Origin: Micromonospora sp. HK10
GTDB taxonomy: Bacteria; Actinomycetota; Actinomycetes; Mycobacteriales; Micromonosporaceae
Direction of reading: 5' to 3'
Length of the DNA: 38,407 bases
NCBI RefSeq assembly: GCF_000982955.1
Contig: NZ_KQ058712.1
Span: 1-38,407 of the forward strand
Shown: positions 25,446 through 33,440 of the stretch, in pieces
Numbering within the stretch: the first letter of the stretch is position 1
Layout: every line of letters starts with the position of its first letter
Notes under the pieces: generated by a model
What the model was told of the DNA's origin: nothing
The model's database searches: none
The model's input: only the letters and a program-made list of their open reading frames with translations
Translations under genes and position numbers: made by a program

Positions 25446-26708
25446 ATGAGCACGGAAACCGCTGCAGCCGCCGCGGCCGAGGTCGCCGCGGCGCCGCCGG
25501 CCGGCTGGGAGGAGGCCCGCTCCCGGGCGTACGCGGTGGGCCTCGCCGCCGCGCTGCCCGCGGTGGACCGCCCGCTCGCCGACGCCGACGGGCACACCCT
25601 CGCCGAGGCGCTCACCACGGGTACCGACCTGCCGGCGTTCCCCACCGCCAGCGTGGACGGCTGGGCGGTGCGCGGGGACGGCCCGTGGCGGGTCGTCGGC
25701 CGGGTGCTGGCCGGGCAGAGCCCGTCCCCGCTGACCGACGACGGCACCACTACGGAGATCGCCACCGGCGCGATGGTGCCCGAGGGGACCACGGCCATCC
25801 TGCGGATCGAGGAGTCGACCCGGACGGCCGACGGTCGCGTCCAGGGCACGCCGCGGCCGGCCCCGGAGTGGCGGAACCCGGGCGAGGAGGCGTACGCCGG
25901 GGAGGAGCTGTTGCCCGCCGGCACGCCGGTCGACCCGGCAGTGATCGGGCTGGCCGCCTCCTGCGGCCGGGACCGCCTGCGGGTGCGCCGGCTGCCCCGG
26001 GCCGCGCTGCTGGTCTTCGGCGACGAGCTGCTGACCTCGGGTCCGCCCGGCGCCGGCCGGGTCCGCGACGCGCTCGGCCCGGCGGTGCCGGCCTGGCTCC
26101 GCCGGTACGGCTGCCAGGTGCGCCCGGCCGACGTGATCGGCCCGGTGGCCGACACCCTGCCGGCCCACGTGGCCGCGGTGCGCGGCGCGCTCGCCACCGC
26201 CGACGTCGTCTGCACCACCGGCGGCACCATGCGCGGTCCGGTCGACCACCTGCATCCCACCCTGGCGGCGCTCGGTGCCGACTACGTGGTCAACACCGTC
26301 GCGGTCCGCCCCGGCTTCCCGATGCTGCTGGCCCGGCTGGTCGGCGACGACGGCCGGGTCCGCTTCGTGGCCGGGCTGCCGGGCAATCCGCAGTCCGCCA
26401 TCGTCGCGCTGGTCTCGTTGGTCGTACCGCTGCTCGCCGGCCTGGCCGGCCGGCCGATGCCGGTGCTGCCGCAGGCGGTCCTGGCCGAGCCGATCCCCGG
26501 CCGCGGCGACTACACCCACCTCGCCCTGGTGCGGTGGGACCGGGCCGCCGGCACCCTCCACCCGCTGCGGCACGTCGGCTCGGCGATGCTGCGCGGCCTG
26601 GCCGGCGCGGACGGCTTCGCGCTGATCCGGCCGGGCACCAGCGGCGAGGCGGGGGCGCGGGTGCCGGTCGTGCCGCTGCCGCTGACCGCCGGGGAGCGGG
26701 CATGGTGA
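25446..26708 (+). CDS. moeA: Molybdopterin molybdenumtransferase MoeA
   Basis: 420 residues. MoeA inserts molybdate into adenylylated molybdopterin. The N-terminal conserved Asp region reads PAFPTASVDGWAVR (usually NSAMDGYAVR; the DGWA core is kept), followed by the beta-rich domain (TEIATGAMVPEGTTAILRIEE) and the MoCF-like domain with VCTTGGTMRGPVDHL and GLPGNPQSA, the ligand loops. The variant TGGTMRG (usually TGGVSVG) is unusual but keeps the Gly and Asp positions. It ends GERAW with the moaE start overlapping its 3' end. Somewhat divergent from the typical MoeA, so it could be a specialised paralogue. Confidence 0.88.
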   Translation: MSTETAAAAAAEVAAAPPAGWEEARSRAYAVGLAAALPAVDRPLADADGHTLAEALTTGTDLPAFPTASVDGWAVRGDGPWRVVGRVLAGQSPSPLTDDGTTTEIATGAMVPEGTTAILRIEESTRTADGRVQGTPRPAPEWRNPGEEAYAGEELLPAGTPVDPAVIGLAASCGRDRLRVRRLPRAALLVFGDELLTSGPPGAGRVRDALGPAVPAWLRRYGCQVRPADVIGPVADTLPAHVAAVRGALATADVVCTTGGTMRGPVDHLHPTLAALGADYVVNTVAVRPGFPMLLARLVGDDGRVRFVAGLPGNPQSAIVALVSLVVPLLAGLAGRPMPVLPQAVLAEPIPGRGDYTHLALVRWDRAAGTLHPLRHVGSAMLRGLAGADGFALIRPGTSGEAGARVPVVPLPLTAGERAW

Positions 26709-27136
26709 GCCCGGTCGAGGGGGTCACCGTCGGCGTGGTGACCGACCAGCCACTCGACCTGGCCGCGCACGAGGCGGCGGTCGCCGACCGGCGGGCCGGC
26801 GCGGTCGTGTCGTTCCAGGGCGTGGTCCGCGACCACGACCACGGCCGGCTGGTCACCCTGCTGGAGTACGAGGGCCACCCGGCCGCCGAGACGGTGCTGC
26901 GCGAGGTGGCCGCCGAGATCGCCGCCGACCCCGAGGTCCACGCGGTGGCGGTGTCGCACCGGATCGGCCGGCTGGAGATCGGCGACGTGGCCCTGGTGGC
27001 GGCGGTCAGCACCGCGCACCGGGCGGCCGCCTTCGCGGCCTGCGCCCGGCTGGTCGACGAGGTCAAGGCGCGGCTGCCGATCTGGAAGCGGCAGGTCTTC
27101 GACGACGGCACCGAGGAGTGGGTGAACTGCCCCTGA
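26702..27136 (+). CDS. moaE: Molybdopterin synthase catalytic subunit MoaE
   Basis: 144 residues. MoaE forms a heterotetramer with the sulphur carrier MoaD and converts cyclic pyranopterin monophosphate to molybdopterin. Family motifs: GAVVSFQGVVRDHDHGR, LEYEGHPAAETVLREV, VSHRIGRLEIGDVALV and LPIWKRQVFDDGTEEWV (catalytic Lys in PIWK). ATG 26702 has GGGGAG upstream and overlaps the moeA 3' end by 7 nt; GTG 26705 is an alternative. No moaD is found in the window. Converges with the GT87 gene with only 3 nt between stops. Confidence 0.95.
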   Translation: MVSPVEGVTVGVVTDQPLDLAAHEAAVADRRAGAVVSFQGVVRDHDHGRLVTLLEYEGHPAAETVLREVAAEIAADPEVHAVAVSHRIGRLEIGDVALVAAVSTAHRAAAFAACARLVDEVKARLPIWKRQVFDDGTEEWVNCP

Positions 27137-27139
27137 CGG

Positions 27140-28576
27140 TCAGCGTCGGGCGCTGAGCTGCGCCGACCGGGACAGCCGGTCGTGGTAGAACGCCGGCTCC
27201 GCGCCCGGGCGCCAGGGCAGCGCCGCGACCAGCACGATCAGGGCGATCGCCAGGGAGTTCTCCATCAGCGCGCCGAACAGGCCGTCCTGGTAGTGCGACA
27301 CCTCCGGGAGTTGGTGCTCGTACGGCCAGATCGGCGAGATCAGGAAGAGCAGGTAGAGCCCGAGCGCGCCGAGCCCGTGCCGCAGGCCGGTCAGCGTCGG
27401 GTACCAGATCGGTGGCCGCAGCGCCGGCACCCCGTTGGCCGGTGCGGCGCCGGTAATCCGGGGGGGCAGTCCGCGGCTGGCCTCGCGGCGACGTACCGCG
27501 GCGTCGGCCAGCACGATGACCGCAGGGATGACCCAGACCAGGTGGTGTGACCAGGAGATCGGGCTGATCACGTTGGCGGTCAGCCCGACCAGGGTGAACG
27601 CCGTCAGCTCGTCGCCGTCGGCGCGGGCGCTGGCGGCCCGGGACAACCCCAGCGCGAGCACCAGCACGGAGAAGGCGAACCAGAGCAGGCCCGGCGTCTC
27701 GATCGAGTCGTACAGCCGGGCCAGCAGGCCGGCGAGCGACTGGTTGGCGGTCATGTCCGCCGCGCCGACCCGCTCGGTCTGCCAGAGCACGCCGCCGAAG
27801 TAGGCCCGCGACTCCTCGCCGACCAGCGCGAACGTGCCGACGGTCACCGCGACGGTGGTGCCCACCGCGGTCAGCGCCGCCCGCCACTGGCGGGTCAGCA
27901 CGAGGTACCCGACGAAGAGCGCCGGGGTCAGCTTCACGGCGGTGGCCAGGCCGATGCCGACGCCGGCCCAGGCGCCGCCGTAGACGAAACGGGTCAGCGC
28001 CGAGCCGGCCGGGTCGAGGTGGGTGCCCCGCTTGGCCCGCCAGCGCAGCCCCACCAGGTCCGCCATGATCAGCGCGAAGAGCAGCAGGTTGACCTGGCCG
28101 TAGCCGAGCGTCTCCCGGGACGGTTCGATCGCCACCGCCATCGGCGTGGCGATGCCGACGGTGAACCAGAGCGACCAGCCGAGCCGGTCGACGATCGGGC
28201 GCAGCAGCGCGGCCAGCACGACCGCGAGCGCGCCGATGCTGGCCAGCGCGTTGAGCCAGCCGGCGGCGTCGACCGGCAGCCACGACATGGGCAGCATGAC
28301 CAGGCCGGCGAACGGTGGGTAGGTGAAGCCCAGGGTGGTCGACGGGGCGATGAAGTCGTACAGCTCGTTGCCGCTCGCCCACCACACCACGGCACCGTGG
28401 TAGATCTTCATGTCGAAGAAGGTGTACGGCCGCCCGAACGCGCCGATCGCCAGCCACGCGGCGTAGGCGACGGCGGCCACGATGCCGGCCCGGACGACTG
28501 TCCGGCGATCGATCCCGCGGGCCGCGCGCTGGAGTGGGGCGAGGCGGTCCATCCGTCCACCGACTGTCGTCGGCAT
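27140..28576 (-). CDS. GT87 polyprenyl-phosphate-mannose-type alpha-mannosyltransferase-like membrane protein
   Basis: 478 residues with about ten to eleven membrane segments. The first extracytoplasmic loop contains FFDMKIYHGAVVWWASGNELYDF and GFTYPPFAGLVMLPM: the Asp near the first helix and the YPPF motif are hallmarks of GT87 (PimE-like) mannosyltransferases. Likely transfers mannose or another hexose from a polyprenyl carrier onto a glycolipid or glycoprotein. ATG 28576 (PTTVGGRMDRLAPLQ) was chosen; ATG 28552 is an alternative. A TAGGCT box on the minus strand at 28634..28629 is a candidate -10. Of the four GT-C-like genes here, this one is the clearest. Confidence 0.82.
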   Translation of the reverse strand: MPTTVGGRMDRLAPLQRAARGIDRRTVVRAGIVAAVAYAAWLAIGAFGRPYTFFDMKIYHGAVVWWASGNELYDFIAPSTTLGFTYPPFAGLVMLPMSWLPVDAAGWLNALASIGALAVVLAALLRPIVDRLGWSLWFTVGIATPMAVAIEPSRETLGYGQVNLLLFALIMADLVGLRWRAKRGTHLDPAGSALTRFVYGGAWAGVGIGLATAVKLTPALFVGYLVLTRQWRAALTAVGTTVAVTVGTFALVGEESRAYFGGVLWQTERVGAADMTANQSLAGLLARLYDSIETPGLLWFAFSVLVLALGLSRAASARADGDELTAFTLVGLTANVISPISWSHHLVWVIPAVIVLADAAVRRREASRGLPPRITGAAPANGVPALRPPIWYPTLTGLRHGLGALGLYLLFLISPIWPYEHQLPEVSHYQDGLFGALMENSLAIALIVLVAALPWRPGAEPAFYHDRLSRSAQLSARR

Positions 28577-28781
28577 GGCGTGGCCACCCCCGTACCAAGA
28601 TCGTCCTACCCGTCCAGGTCCAGACCGGAGCCTAGAACGGCGCCTCACGTTGCAGCCTCCCGCGTTATGCGACCGTGTCCGATCCCACACATGTTTTTGA
28701 CATTTCCACCGCGTTAACGGGTCTCGGACGGTTCAGGTGATTACGTGGCCATGCGGGGGGTGGTGGCCGTATTGATGCAGG

Positions 28782-29327
28782 TCAGCCGGGTATCCGGCGG
28801 GCGGTGGCCGCCGAGCGTACGGCGATCTTCGCCTCCCGGCGGGCGGTCCGGACCGCCCGCTGCACCGAGCGGCGCGAGTGGTCGATCCGATGGCCGGCGC
28901 GCCAGCGCAGTCCCGGCTTGCCCTCGGTGTCCGCGGCGGCGAGGAGGAGACCACCGAAGAGCCCGAGGTTCTTCAGGAAGTGGATCTGGTTGTTGTTGCG
29001 CGCGGCCGGGTCCTCGGTGTTCCAGAAGGGATGACCGGCCGCGGTGGTCGGCACCAGGGTGGCGGCCAGGACGAGCGCGGCGGGCCGGGTGAACCGCCCG
29101 GTCGCCAGCATCAGACCGGCGACGAGCTGGGTGGCCGAGTTCGCCCGGACCAGCGTCGCGGTGTCGGTGGGGATGCGGGGGTTGATGTTCTGGAGCAGCG
29201 GCGTGACCTTGTCGGTGATCGGCTGCGCGGCGGGGACCAACCGCCCCGGGTTGCGCAGATTGCGGGCGCCGCTGACCACGAAAATGCCGCTCAACATGAC
29301 GCGGGCGAGGGAACGCACGGGCTTCAT
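28782..29327 (-). CDS. DoxX-family membrane protein
   Basis: 181 residues. Starts KPVRSLARVMLSGIFVVSGARNLRNP, the typical DoxX opening, followed by three more hydrophobic segments (about 60-80, 80-98, 120-135) and a basic C-terminal tail of about 45 residues (RRSVQRAVRTARREAKIAVR). In mycobacteria DoxX forms a membrane complex with superoxide dismutase and a rhodanese; no such partner is present here. ATG 29327 is preceded by TATGAC 6 nt upstream. Role probably in redox or membrane homeostasis, but unproven. Confidence 0.85.
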   Translation of the reverse strand: MKPVRSLARVMLSGIFVVSGARNLRNPGRLVPAAQPITDKVTPLLQNINPRIPTDTATLVRANSATQLVAGLMLATGRFTRPAALVLAATLVPTTAAGHPFWNTEDPAARNNNQIHFLKNLGLFGGLLLAAADTEGKPGLRWRAGHRIDHSRRSVQRAVRTARREAKIAVRSAATARRIPG

Positions 29328-29450
29328 AGCTCAGTCATACCCCGTCACGGAGATCGCCACCCCTGCAACACCCGAAAGGGATCGGCCGACGTGGACGTCC
29401 GTCGACGCACCGATTTCAGCGACCGTCGCGGATGGACCGGCGATGCCGGG

Positions 29451-29456
29451 TAAGGT
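29451..29456 (+). promoter_or_regulatory. -10 box for leaderless GNAT gene transcript
   Basis: TAAGGT, 7 nt before the GTG at 29464. Confidence 0.45.
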
Positions 29457-29463
29457 CGCGCGC

Positions 29464-30012
29464 GTGACGACCCTGCGACTCCGACCCGAGGATCCGGCGG
29501 ACGAGGGGCCGGTCGCCCGGGTGCTGGCCGCCGCCTTCGCGCGCCCCGACGTGGCCACGCCCCCGCCCGAGGTGACCCTGGTCGACGAGCTCCGGCGCGG
29601 TGACGCCTGGATTCCCGAGCTGTCCATGGTCGCCGAGTACGGCGGTGAGGTCGTCGGCTACGCGCTGCTGACCCGGGTCCGGGTGCGGACCGACGGCGAC
29701 TCGTACCCGGCGTTGGCGCTGGGCCCGGTGGCGGTCGCCCCACACCGGCAACGGGTCGGGCACGGCACCGCCGTGGTGCAGGCCGCCCTGGACGCCGGGA
29801 CCGAGCTGGGGGAGCGGCTCGTGGTGGTGCTCGGCGACCCGGCGTTCTACCGGCGCTTCGGCTTCGGCCCCGCCGACCGGCTCGGGTTGACCAGCCCCTG
29901 GTCCGGGCTCGGCGAGCCCTGGCAGGCGCTGGTCCTGCCACCATCCACCAGCGACGAGCCGGGGCCGCCCACCGGTGAGGTCCTCTTCCCCGCCCCCTGG
30001 TCGAAAGTCTGA
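29464..30012 (+). CDS. GNAT-family N-acetyltransferase
   Basis: 182 residues. The GNAT fold is recognisable from LRPEDPADEGPVARVLAAAF (strand 1/helix 1), VVGYALLTRVRV and LALGPVAVAPHRQRVGHGTAVVQAAL. The last holds the acetyl-CoA pyrophosphate loop Q/RxxGxG/A in the form RQRVGHG. The ending DPAFYRRFGFGPADRLGL is typical of the YhbS-like subgroup. Substrate not identifiable from the sequence. Start GTG 29464 has no Shine-Dalgarno but a TAAGGT box 7 nt upstream, consistent with a leaderless message. Convergent with the AAA ATPase gene. Confidence 0.88.
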   Translation: MTTLRLRPEDPADEGPVARVLAAAFARPDVATPPPEVTLVDELRRGDAWIPELSMVAEYGGEVVGYALLTRVRVRTDGDSYPALALGPVAVAPHRQRVGHGTAVVQAALDAGTELGERLVVVLGDPAFYRRFGFGPADRLGLTSPWSGLGEPWQALVLPPSTSDEPGPPTGEVLFPAPWSKV

Positions 30013-30074
30013 GCCCTCGCACCGTCCCGGCGGGCTCGCTCCGGTGTTGACAGCTGGGCAGGGCCCGGCGGCCG

Positions 30075-31352
30075 TCAGGCCGGCTGGGTGCGCAGGTAGC
30101 GGCCGAAGTGCGGGACGGTGAAGGCCACCGTGCCCCGCTCGCCCGAGTAGATGAGGCCCTTCTTGATCAGCGCGTCCCGGGCCGGCGAGAGGCTGGCCGG
30201 CTTGCGGCCGAGCGCGCGGGCGATCTCGGCGGTCGGCACCGCCGCGTCCATGTCGTCCCGGCCGCTCTGCTCCCCCTCCACCAGGGACAGCGTCGCCATC
30301 GCCCGCATGTACTCGCGTTCCGCGGGGGTGGCCCGCTCGAAGCGGGAGCCGAAGAAGCCGACCGCCAGTTCGGCCTCCGCCTCGGGGGCCGCGACCCGGA
30401 CGTCGGCCGCGGTGATCGGTGAGCGCGGGGCATGGTCCCAGGTGGCCTTCCCGTACGCCTGGACGAAGTACGGGTAGCCGCCGGACTTGTCGTAGAGCAG
30501 GTCGAGTGCCTTCTGCTCGTACTCGACCTCCTCCCGCTCGGCCGGCGCGCAGAGCGCCTGGTCGGCGGCGATCCGGTCGAGCCGGTCGATGCGCTGGTAG
30601 CGGAAGAGCCGTTCGGAGTACGACTTCGCGGCGCTGAGCACGGCGGGCAGGTGCGGCAGCCCGGCGCCCACCACGATGAGCGGCGCGCCGAGTTGGGACA
30701 GTTCGTGGCAGGCGGCGCAGAGCGCGGAGACGTCCTCCGCGCCGAGGTCCTGCATCTCGTCGATGAAGATCGCGATGCCGGTGCCCACGTCGGTGGCGAC
30801 CGCCGCCGCGTCGGTCAGCAGCTCCACCAGGTCGATCTCGATGTCCCCGGAGTCGGCCCGGCCGCTGCTGGCCGGTACGTCGATGCCGGGCTGCCACCGG
30901 TCGCGCAGCTTCGGTGCGGCGGCACTGCGACCGGCGGGCGCGGAGCGCTGGACGAACGCCTTGAGTACGCCGAGGAAGGCGTCGATCCGGTCCGGAGCGC
31001 GGTGCCGGGGGGCCAGCTCACGGACCGCCATGTGCAGCGCGGCGGCGATCGGCCGGCGCAGCGACTGGTCCGGCCGGGCCTCGATCTTGCCGGTGCCCCA
31101 GAGGTGGGTGATCGCCTCCGAGCGGAGGGTATTGAGCAGCACCGTCTTGCCGACGCCGCGCAGGCCGGTGAGCATCAGGCTGCGCTCGGGGCGACCCCGG
31201 GCGACCCGCTCCAGCACGACGTCGAAGACGTCCAGCTCCCGCCCCCGCCCGGCGAGTTCGGGCGGGCGCTGGCCGGCGCCGGGGGCGTACGGGTTGCGGA
31301 CCGGATCCACGAATCGCAGAGTATCGGGCTGTCTAGCGGGGAGGCTAGACAT
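30075..31352 (-). CDS. Orc1/Cdc6-like AAA ATPase with C-terminal winged helix
   Basis: 425 residues. AAA_16-type ATPase with Walker A GLRGVGKT (about residues 64-71), Walker B IAIFIDEMQD and a sensor region LGAPLIVVGAGLPHLP. The C-terminal 90 residues look like a winged helix (TAEIARALGRKPASLSPARDALIKKGLIYSGERGTVAFTVPHFGRYL), so DNA binding is likely. The middle (SERLFRYQRIDRLDRIAADQALCAPAE) matches the lid. It may act as a stand-alone STAND-like regulator or a replication/defence ATPase; no partner gene is adjacent. Notably, codons 1-8 overlap the palindrome TGTCTAGC-N6-GCTAGACA, which recurs 74 bp upstream in the terminator, suggesting local control by one binding protein. Confidence 0.78.
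   Translation of the reverse strand: MSSLPARQPDTLRFVDPVRNPYAPGAGQRPPELAGRGRELDVFDVVLERVARGRPERSLMLTGLRGVGKTVLLNTLRSEAITHLWGTGKIEARPDQSLRRPIAAALHMAVRELAPRHRAPDRIDAFLGVLKAFVQRSAPAGRSAAAPKLRDRWQPGIDVPASSGRADSGDIEIDLVELLTDAAAVATDVGTGIAIFIDEMQDLGAEDVSALCAACHELSQLGAPLIVVGAGLPHLPAVLSAAKSYSERLFRYQRIDRLDRIAADQALCAPAEREEVEYEQKALDLLYDKSGGYPYFVQAYGKATWDHAPRSPITAADVRVAAPEAEAELAVGFFGSRFERATPAEREYMRAMATLSLVEGEQSGRDDMDAAVPTAEIARALGRKPASLSPARDALIKKGLIYSGERGTVAFTVPHFGRYLRTQPA
31330..31351. promoter_or_regulatory. Palindrome TGTCTAGC-N6-GCTAGACA over the AAA ATPase start codon
   Basis: A perfect 8-bp inverted repeat with 6-nt spacer that overlaps codons 1-8 of the gene at 30075-31352. The same palindrome with a different spacer sequence but the same length recurs at 31404-31425. 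Candidate operator that would block transcription or initiation. Confidence 0.6.
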
Positions 31353-31392
31353 GCGTAGATGGGGCTACCGGCGTGTCGGGCACCGTCGAGAC

Positions 31393-31436
31393 AAAACTAG
31401 GGCTGTCTAGCGTCTGAGCTAGACAGCCCTAGTTTT
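31393..31436 (-). terminator. 19-bp stem-loop with T-tracts, containing a second copy of the palindrome
   Basis: AAAACTAGGGCTGTCTAGC (31393-31411) pairs perfectly with 31418-31436 around a 6-nt loop. Both arms end in A/T4, so each strand has a T-tract at its 3' end, the form of a bidirectional intrinsic terminator. It ends transcripts from the LppU-like gene (stop 31505) on the minus strand just before the AAA ATPase promoter. The stem includes TGTCTAGC-N6-GCTAGACA (31404-31425). Confidence 0.85.
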
Positions 31437-31504
31437 AGCTACGACGAGGTCGGTGCGTGGCGTGGTCAGCCCGGCGCGGCGAGGTCGGCGCTGCGTGGGG
31501 CGGG

Positions 31505-32347
31505 TCAGCGCTGCTTCAGGCAGAGCACGAAGTCCAGGGTGTCCAGGTCGCTGTCGAAGAAGTACCAGTCGGTGTAGCCGGCCACCTTCGCACACTTCGC
31601 CTCGGCATCCTTCTTGCCGCTGGTCGCGCCGTCGATCCGGCGCAGCACCTGGTACGTCTTCGCACCGCACTCACTGATCACCAGCTTCGGCTGGCCGGTG
31701 CCCCCCTCGTTGCGGACGCACTGGCCGGCCTGCACGAACCGGGGGTCGGTCGAGGAGGCCGGGGCCGGGGTGGTGGCCACCGGGTCGCCGGGTTCGCTCG
31801 CCTCGGCCGTCGGGTCGGCGGACGCCCCGGTGGCTGTCCCGCCCGCGCCCGGCTCGTCCCGGCCGGACACCCAGTACGCCGCCGCGCCACCGAGCACCAG
31901 CACCGCCAGCACGGCCAGCACCGCGATCAGCGGACCCCGGCCGCGCTTCGGCTCCGGCTCCGGGTACGGCTGCTGCCCGTACCCGCCCGGACCGGGCTGC
32001 GCCGCCGGGTAGGTGGGCGGACCGCCGTCCCAGCCGCCGTGCTCGTACCGCTGCGTCGGCGGCTCGTACGGGCTGCCGGCGGGCTGGTACGGGGTACCAG
32101 CCGGCGGGTACGGATCGTCGGTGGGCTGGTACGGGTTCTCCGCGGACTGGTACGGGGCCCGGGGTCGGTCGTCCCAGCCGCCCGGTCGGTCGTTCCAGCC
32201 GCCGGGCCGGTCGTCCCAGCCGCCCGGTCGGTCGTCCCAGCCGGCGGGTCCGGGCGGGCCGGGGTCGGGGCGGGGCCCGGCGGGCGGGCGGTAGCGGTCC
32301 CCCGGTCGCCCCTCCCACGGGTCCGGTGCGCCGCCGACGTTCGACAT
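31505..32347 (-). CDS. LppU/SCO3897-like protein: Pro/Gly/Tyr-rich N-terminus, one membrane segment, Cys-containing extracellular domain
   Basis: 280 residues starting SNVGGAPDPWEGRPGD with AGGAGG 7 nt upstream of ATG 32347. Residues 1-135 are low-complexity with four WDDRPGG-type repeats (one WNDRPGG) and PYQ/PYP repeats. A membrane anchor follows (PLIAVLAVLAVLVLGGAAAYW, about 138-160), then a Thr/Ala/Pro stalk and a C-terminal domain with three to four Cys (GQCVRNEGG, ISECGAKTYQVL, AEAKCAKV, FVLCLKQR). The C-terminal part resembles the LppU family of secreted or anchored actinobacterial proteins of unknown function. Probably an outside-facing protein held by one helix; the disordered part would be cytoplasmic. 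Confidence 0.75.
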   Translation of the reverse strand: MSNVGGAPDPWEGRPGDRYRPPAGPRPDPGPPGPAGWDDRPGGWDDRPGGWNDRPGGWDDRPRAPYQSAENPYQPTDDPYPPAGTPYQPAGSPYEPPTQRYEHGGWDGGPPTYPAAQPGPGGYGQQPYPEPEPKRGRGPLIAVLAVLAVLVLGGAAAYWVSGRDEPGAGGTATGASADPTAEASEPGDPVATTPAPASSTDPRFVQAGQCVRNEGGTGQPKLVISECGAKTYQVLRRIDGATSGKKDAEAKCAKVAGYTDWYFFDSDLDTLDFVLCLKQR

Positions 32348-32418
32348 GGATCGCCCTCCTGGTCCACCAGTGCTGAGAGGCCGGCCACCAACCGGAGACG
32401 CCGACGCCGTGGTCACCG

Positions 32419-32424
32419 TAGCGT
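32419..32424 (+). promoter_or_regulatory. -10 box upstream of eamA-type gene
   Basis: TAGCGT, 9 nt before the ATG at 32434, in the 86-bp divergent spacer with the LppU-like gene. A nearly leaderless transcript is suggested. Confidence 0.4.
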
Positions 32425-32433
32425 GGTCCACCG

Positions 32434-33429
32434 ATGAGCTCACGCCCCGCGAGTGCGACACCGCTCGCCCACCCCGCACCATCCACCGCGCGACCGGCGC
32501 TGATCTGGACCGCGCTGATCGTCGTCTATCTGCTCTGGGGCTCCACCTACCTGGGCATCCGGGTGGCCGTGGAGTCGCTGCCGCCGCTCACCTCGGCGGC
32601 GGCCCGGTTCGCCGTCGCCGCCGCCGTGCTCGCGCTGGTGCTGCGGCTGCGGCGGGGCCCGGGCTCACTCCGGGTGGACCGGCGACAGCTCCGGTCCGCC
32701 GCCCTGGTCGGGGTGCTCCTGCTCGCCGGGGGCAACGGGCTGGTTGTGCTCGCCGAGTCCGGCCCGGCCGGGAAGGCGGTGCCCTCCGGCATCGCCGCGC
32801 TGCTGGTGGCGACCGTCCCGCTGCTGGTGGTGCTGCTGCGTACGCTGGGCGGCGACCGTCCCCGGCTCTGGACGTTCGCCGGGGTGGGGCTCGGCTTCGT
32901 CGGGCTCGTCCTGCTGGTGCTGCCCAGCGGCGGATCCGGGACCGTACCGGTGGTCGGCGCGCTCACCGTGGTCGCCGCCGCTCTCTCCTGGTCGGTCGGC
33001 TCGTACCTCTCCGGCAAGATCCGGATGCCCGCCGACCCGTTCGTGGCCACCGTCTACGAGATGGTGGCCGGCGCGGTGGTGCTCGCCGCGATCGCCGTCG
33101 GCCGGGGCGAGCTGCGCGGCTTCTCCCCCGGCCAGGTGACCGGACGCTCCTGGGCCGCGTTGGCGTACCTGATGGTGGCCGGCTCCCTGGTGGCCTTCAC
33201 CGCGTACGTCTGGCTGCTGCACCACGCGCCCATCTCCCTGGTCGCCACCTACGCGTACGTGAACCCGGCGGTCGCGGTGGCGCTCGGTGCGCTGTTCGTC
33301 GCCGAGCCGGTCACCGCGCAGGTGCTGCTCGGCGGGGCGGTCATCGTCGCCGGGGTGGCGGTGGTGGTAAGCACCGAGCGGCCCCGCCGACCGGTCGACG
33401 GGGCAGCCGCCGAGCATTCGCGCCGGTAG
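32434..33429 (+). CDS. EamA (drug/metabolite transporter) family protein
   Basis: 331 residues with ten membrane segments in two EamA repeats. The first repeat opens with ALIWTALIVVYLLWGSTYLGIRVAVESLPP and the second with VVGALTVVAAALSWSVGSYLSGK, the classical DMT pattern of a WG/WS motif in helix 1 and after the midpoint; the protein ends ALGALFVAEPVTAQVLLGGAVIVAGVAVV. An inner-membrane exporter, probably of amino acids or small metabolites (YedA-like); substrate unknown. ATG 32434 gives 22 polar residues before helix 1. Its TAG stop also forms part of the TAGCCT box of the next gene. Confidence 0.9.
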   Translation: MSSRPASATPLAHPAPSTARPALIWTALIVVYLLWGSTYLGIRVAVESLPPLTSAAARFAVAAAVLALVLRLRRGPGSLRVDRRQLRSAALVGVLLLAGGNGLVVLAESGPAGKAVPSGIAALLVATVPLLVVLLRTLGGDRPRLWTFAGVGLGFVGLVLLVLPSGGSGTVPVVGALTVVAAALSWSVGSYLSGKIRMPADPFVATVYEMVAGAVVLAAIAVGRGELRGFSPGQVTGRSWAALAYLMVAGSLVAFTAYVWLLHHAPISLVATYAYVNPAVAVALGALFVAEPVTAQVLLGGAVIVAGVAVVVSTERPRRPVDGAAAEHSRR

Positions 33430-33432
33430 CCT
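33427..33432 (+). promoter_or_regulatory. -10 box before prepilin peptidase, overlapping the eamA-type stop codon
   Basis: TAGCCT, 8 nt before the GTG at 33441; its first three bases are the stop of the preceding gene. Confidence 0.4.
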
Positions 33433-33440
33433 CCAGGCTC

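Noticed and set aside
32346..33440. Extension of the prepilin peptidase upstream through the EamA gene
   Set aside because: The upstream frame is out of phase with the real EamA gene and is Gly/Arg-rich shadow sequence.
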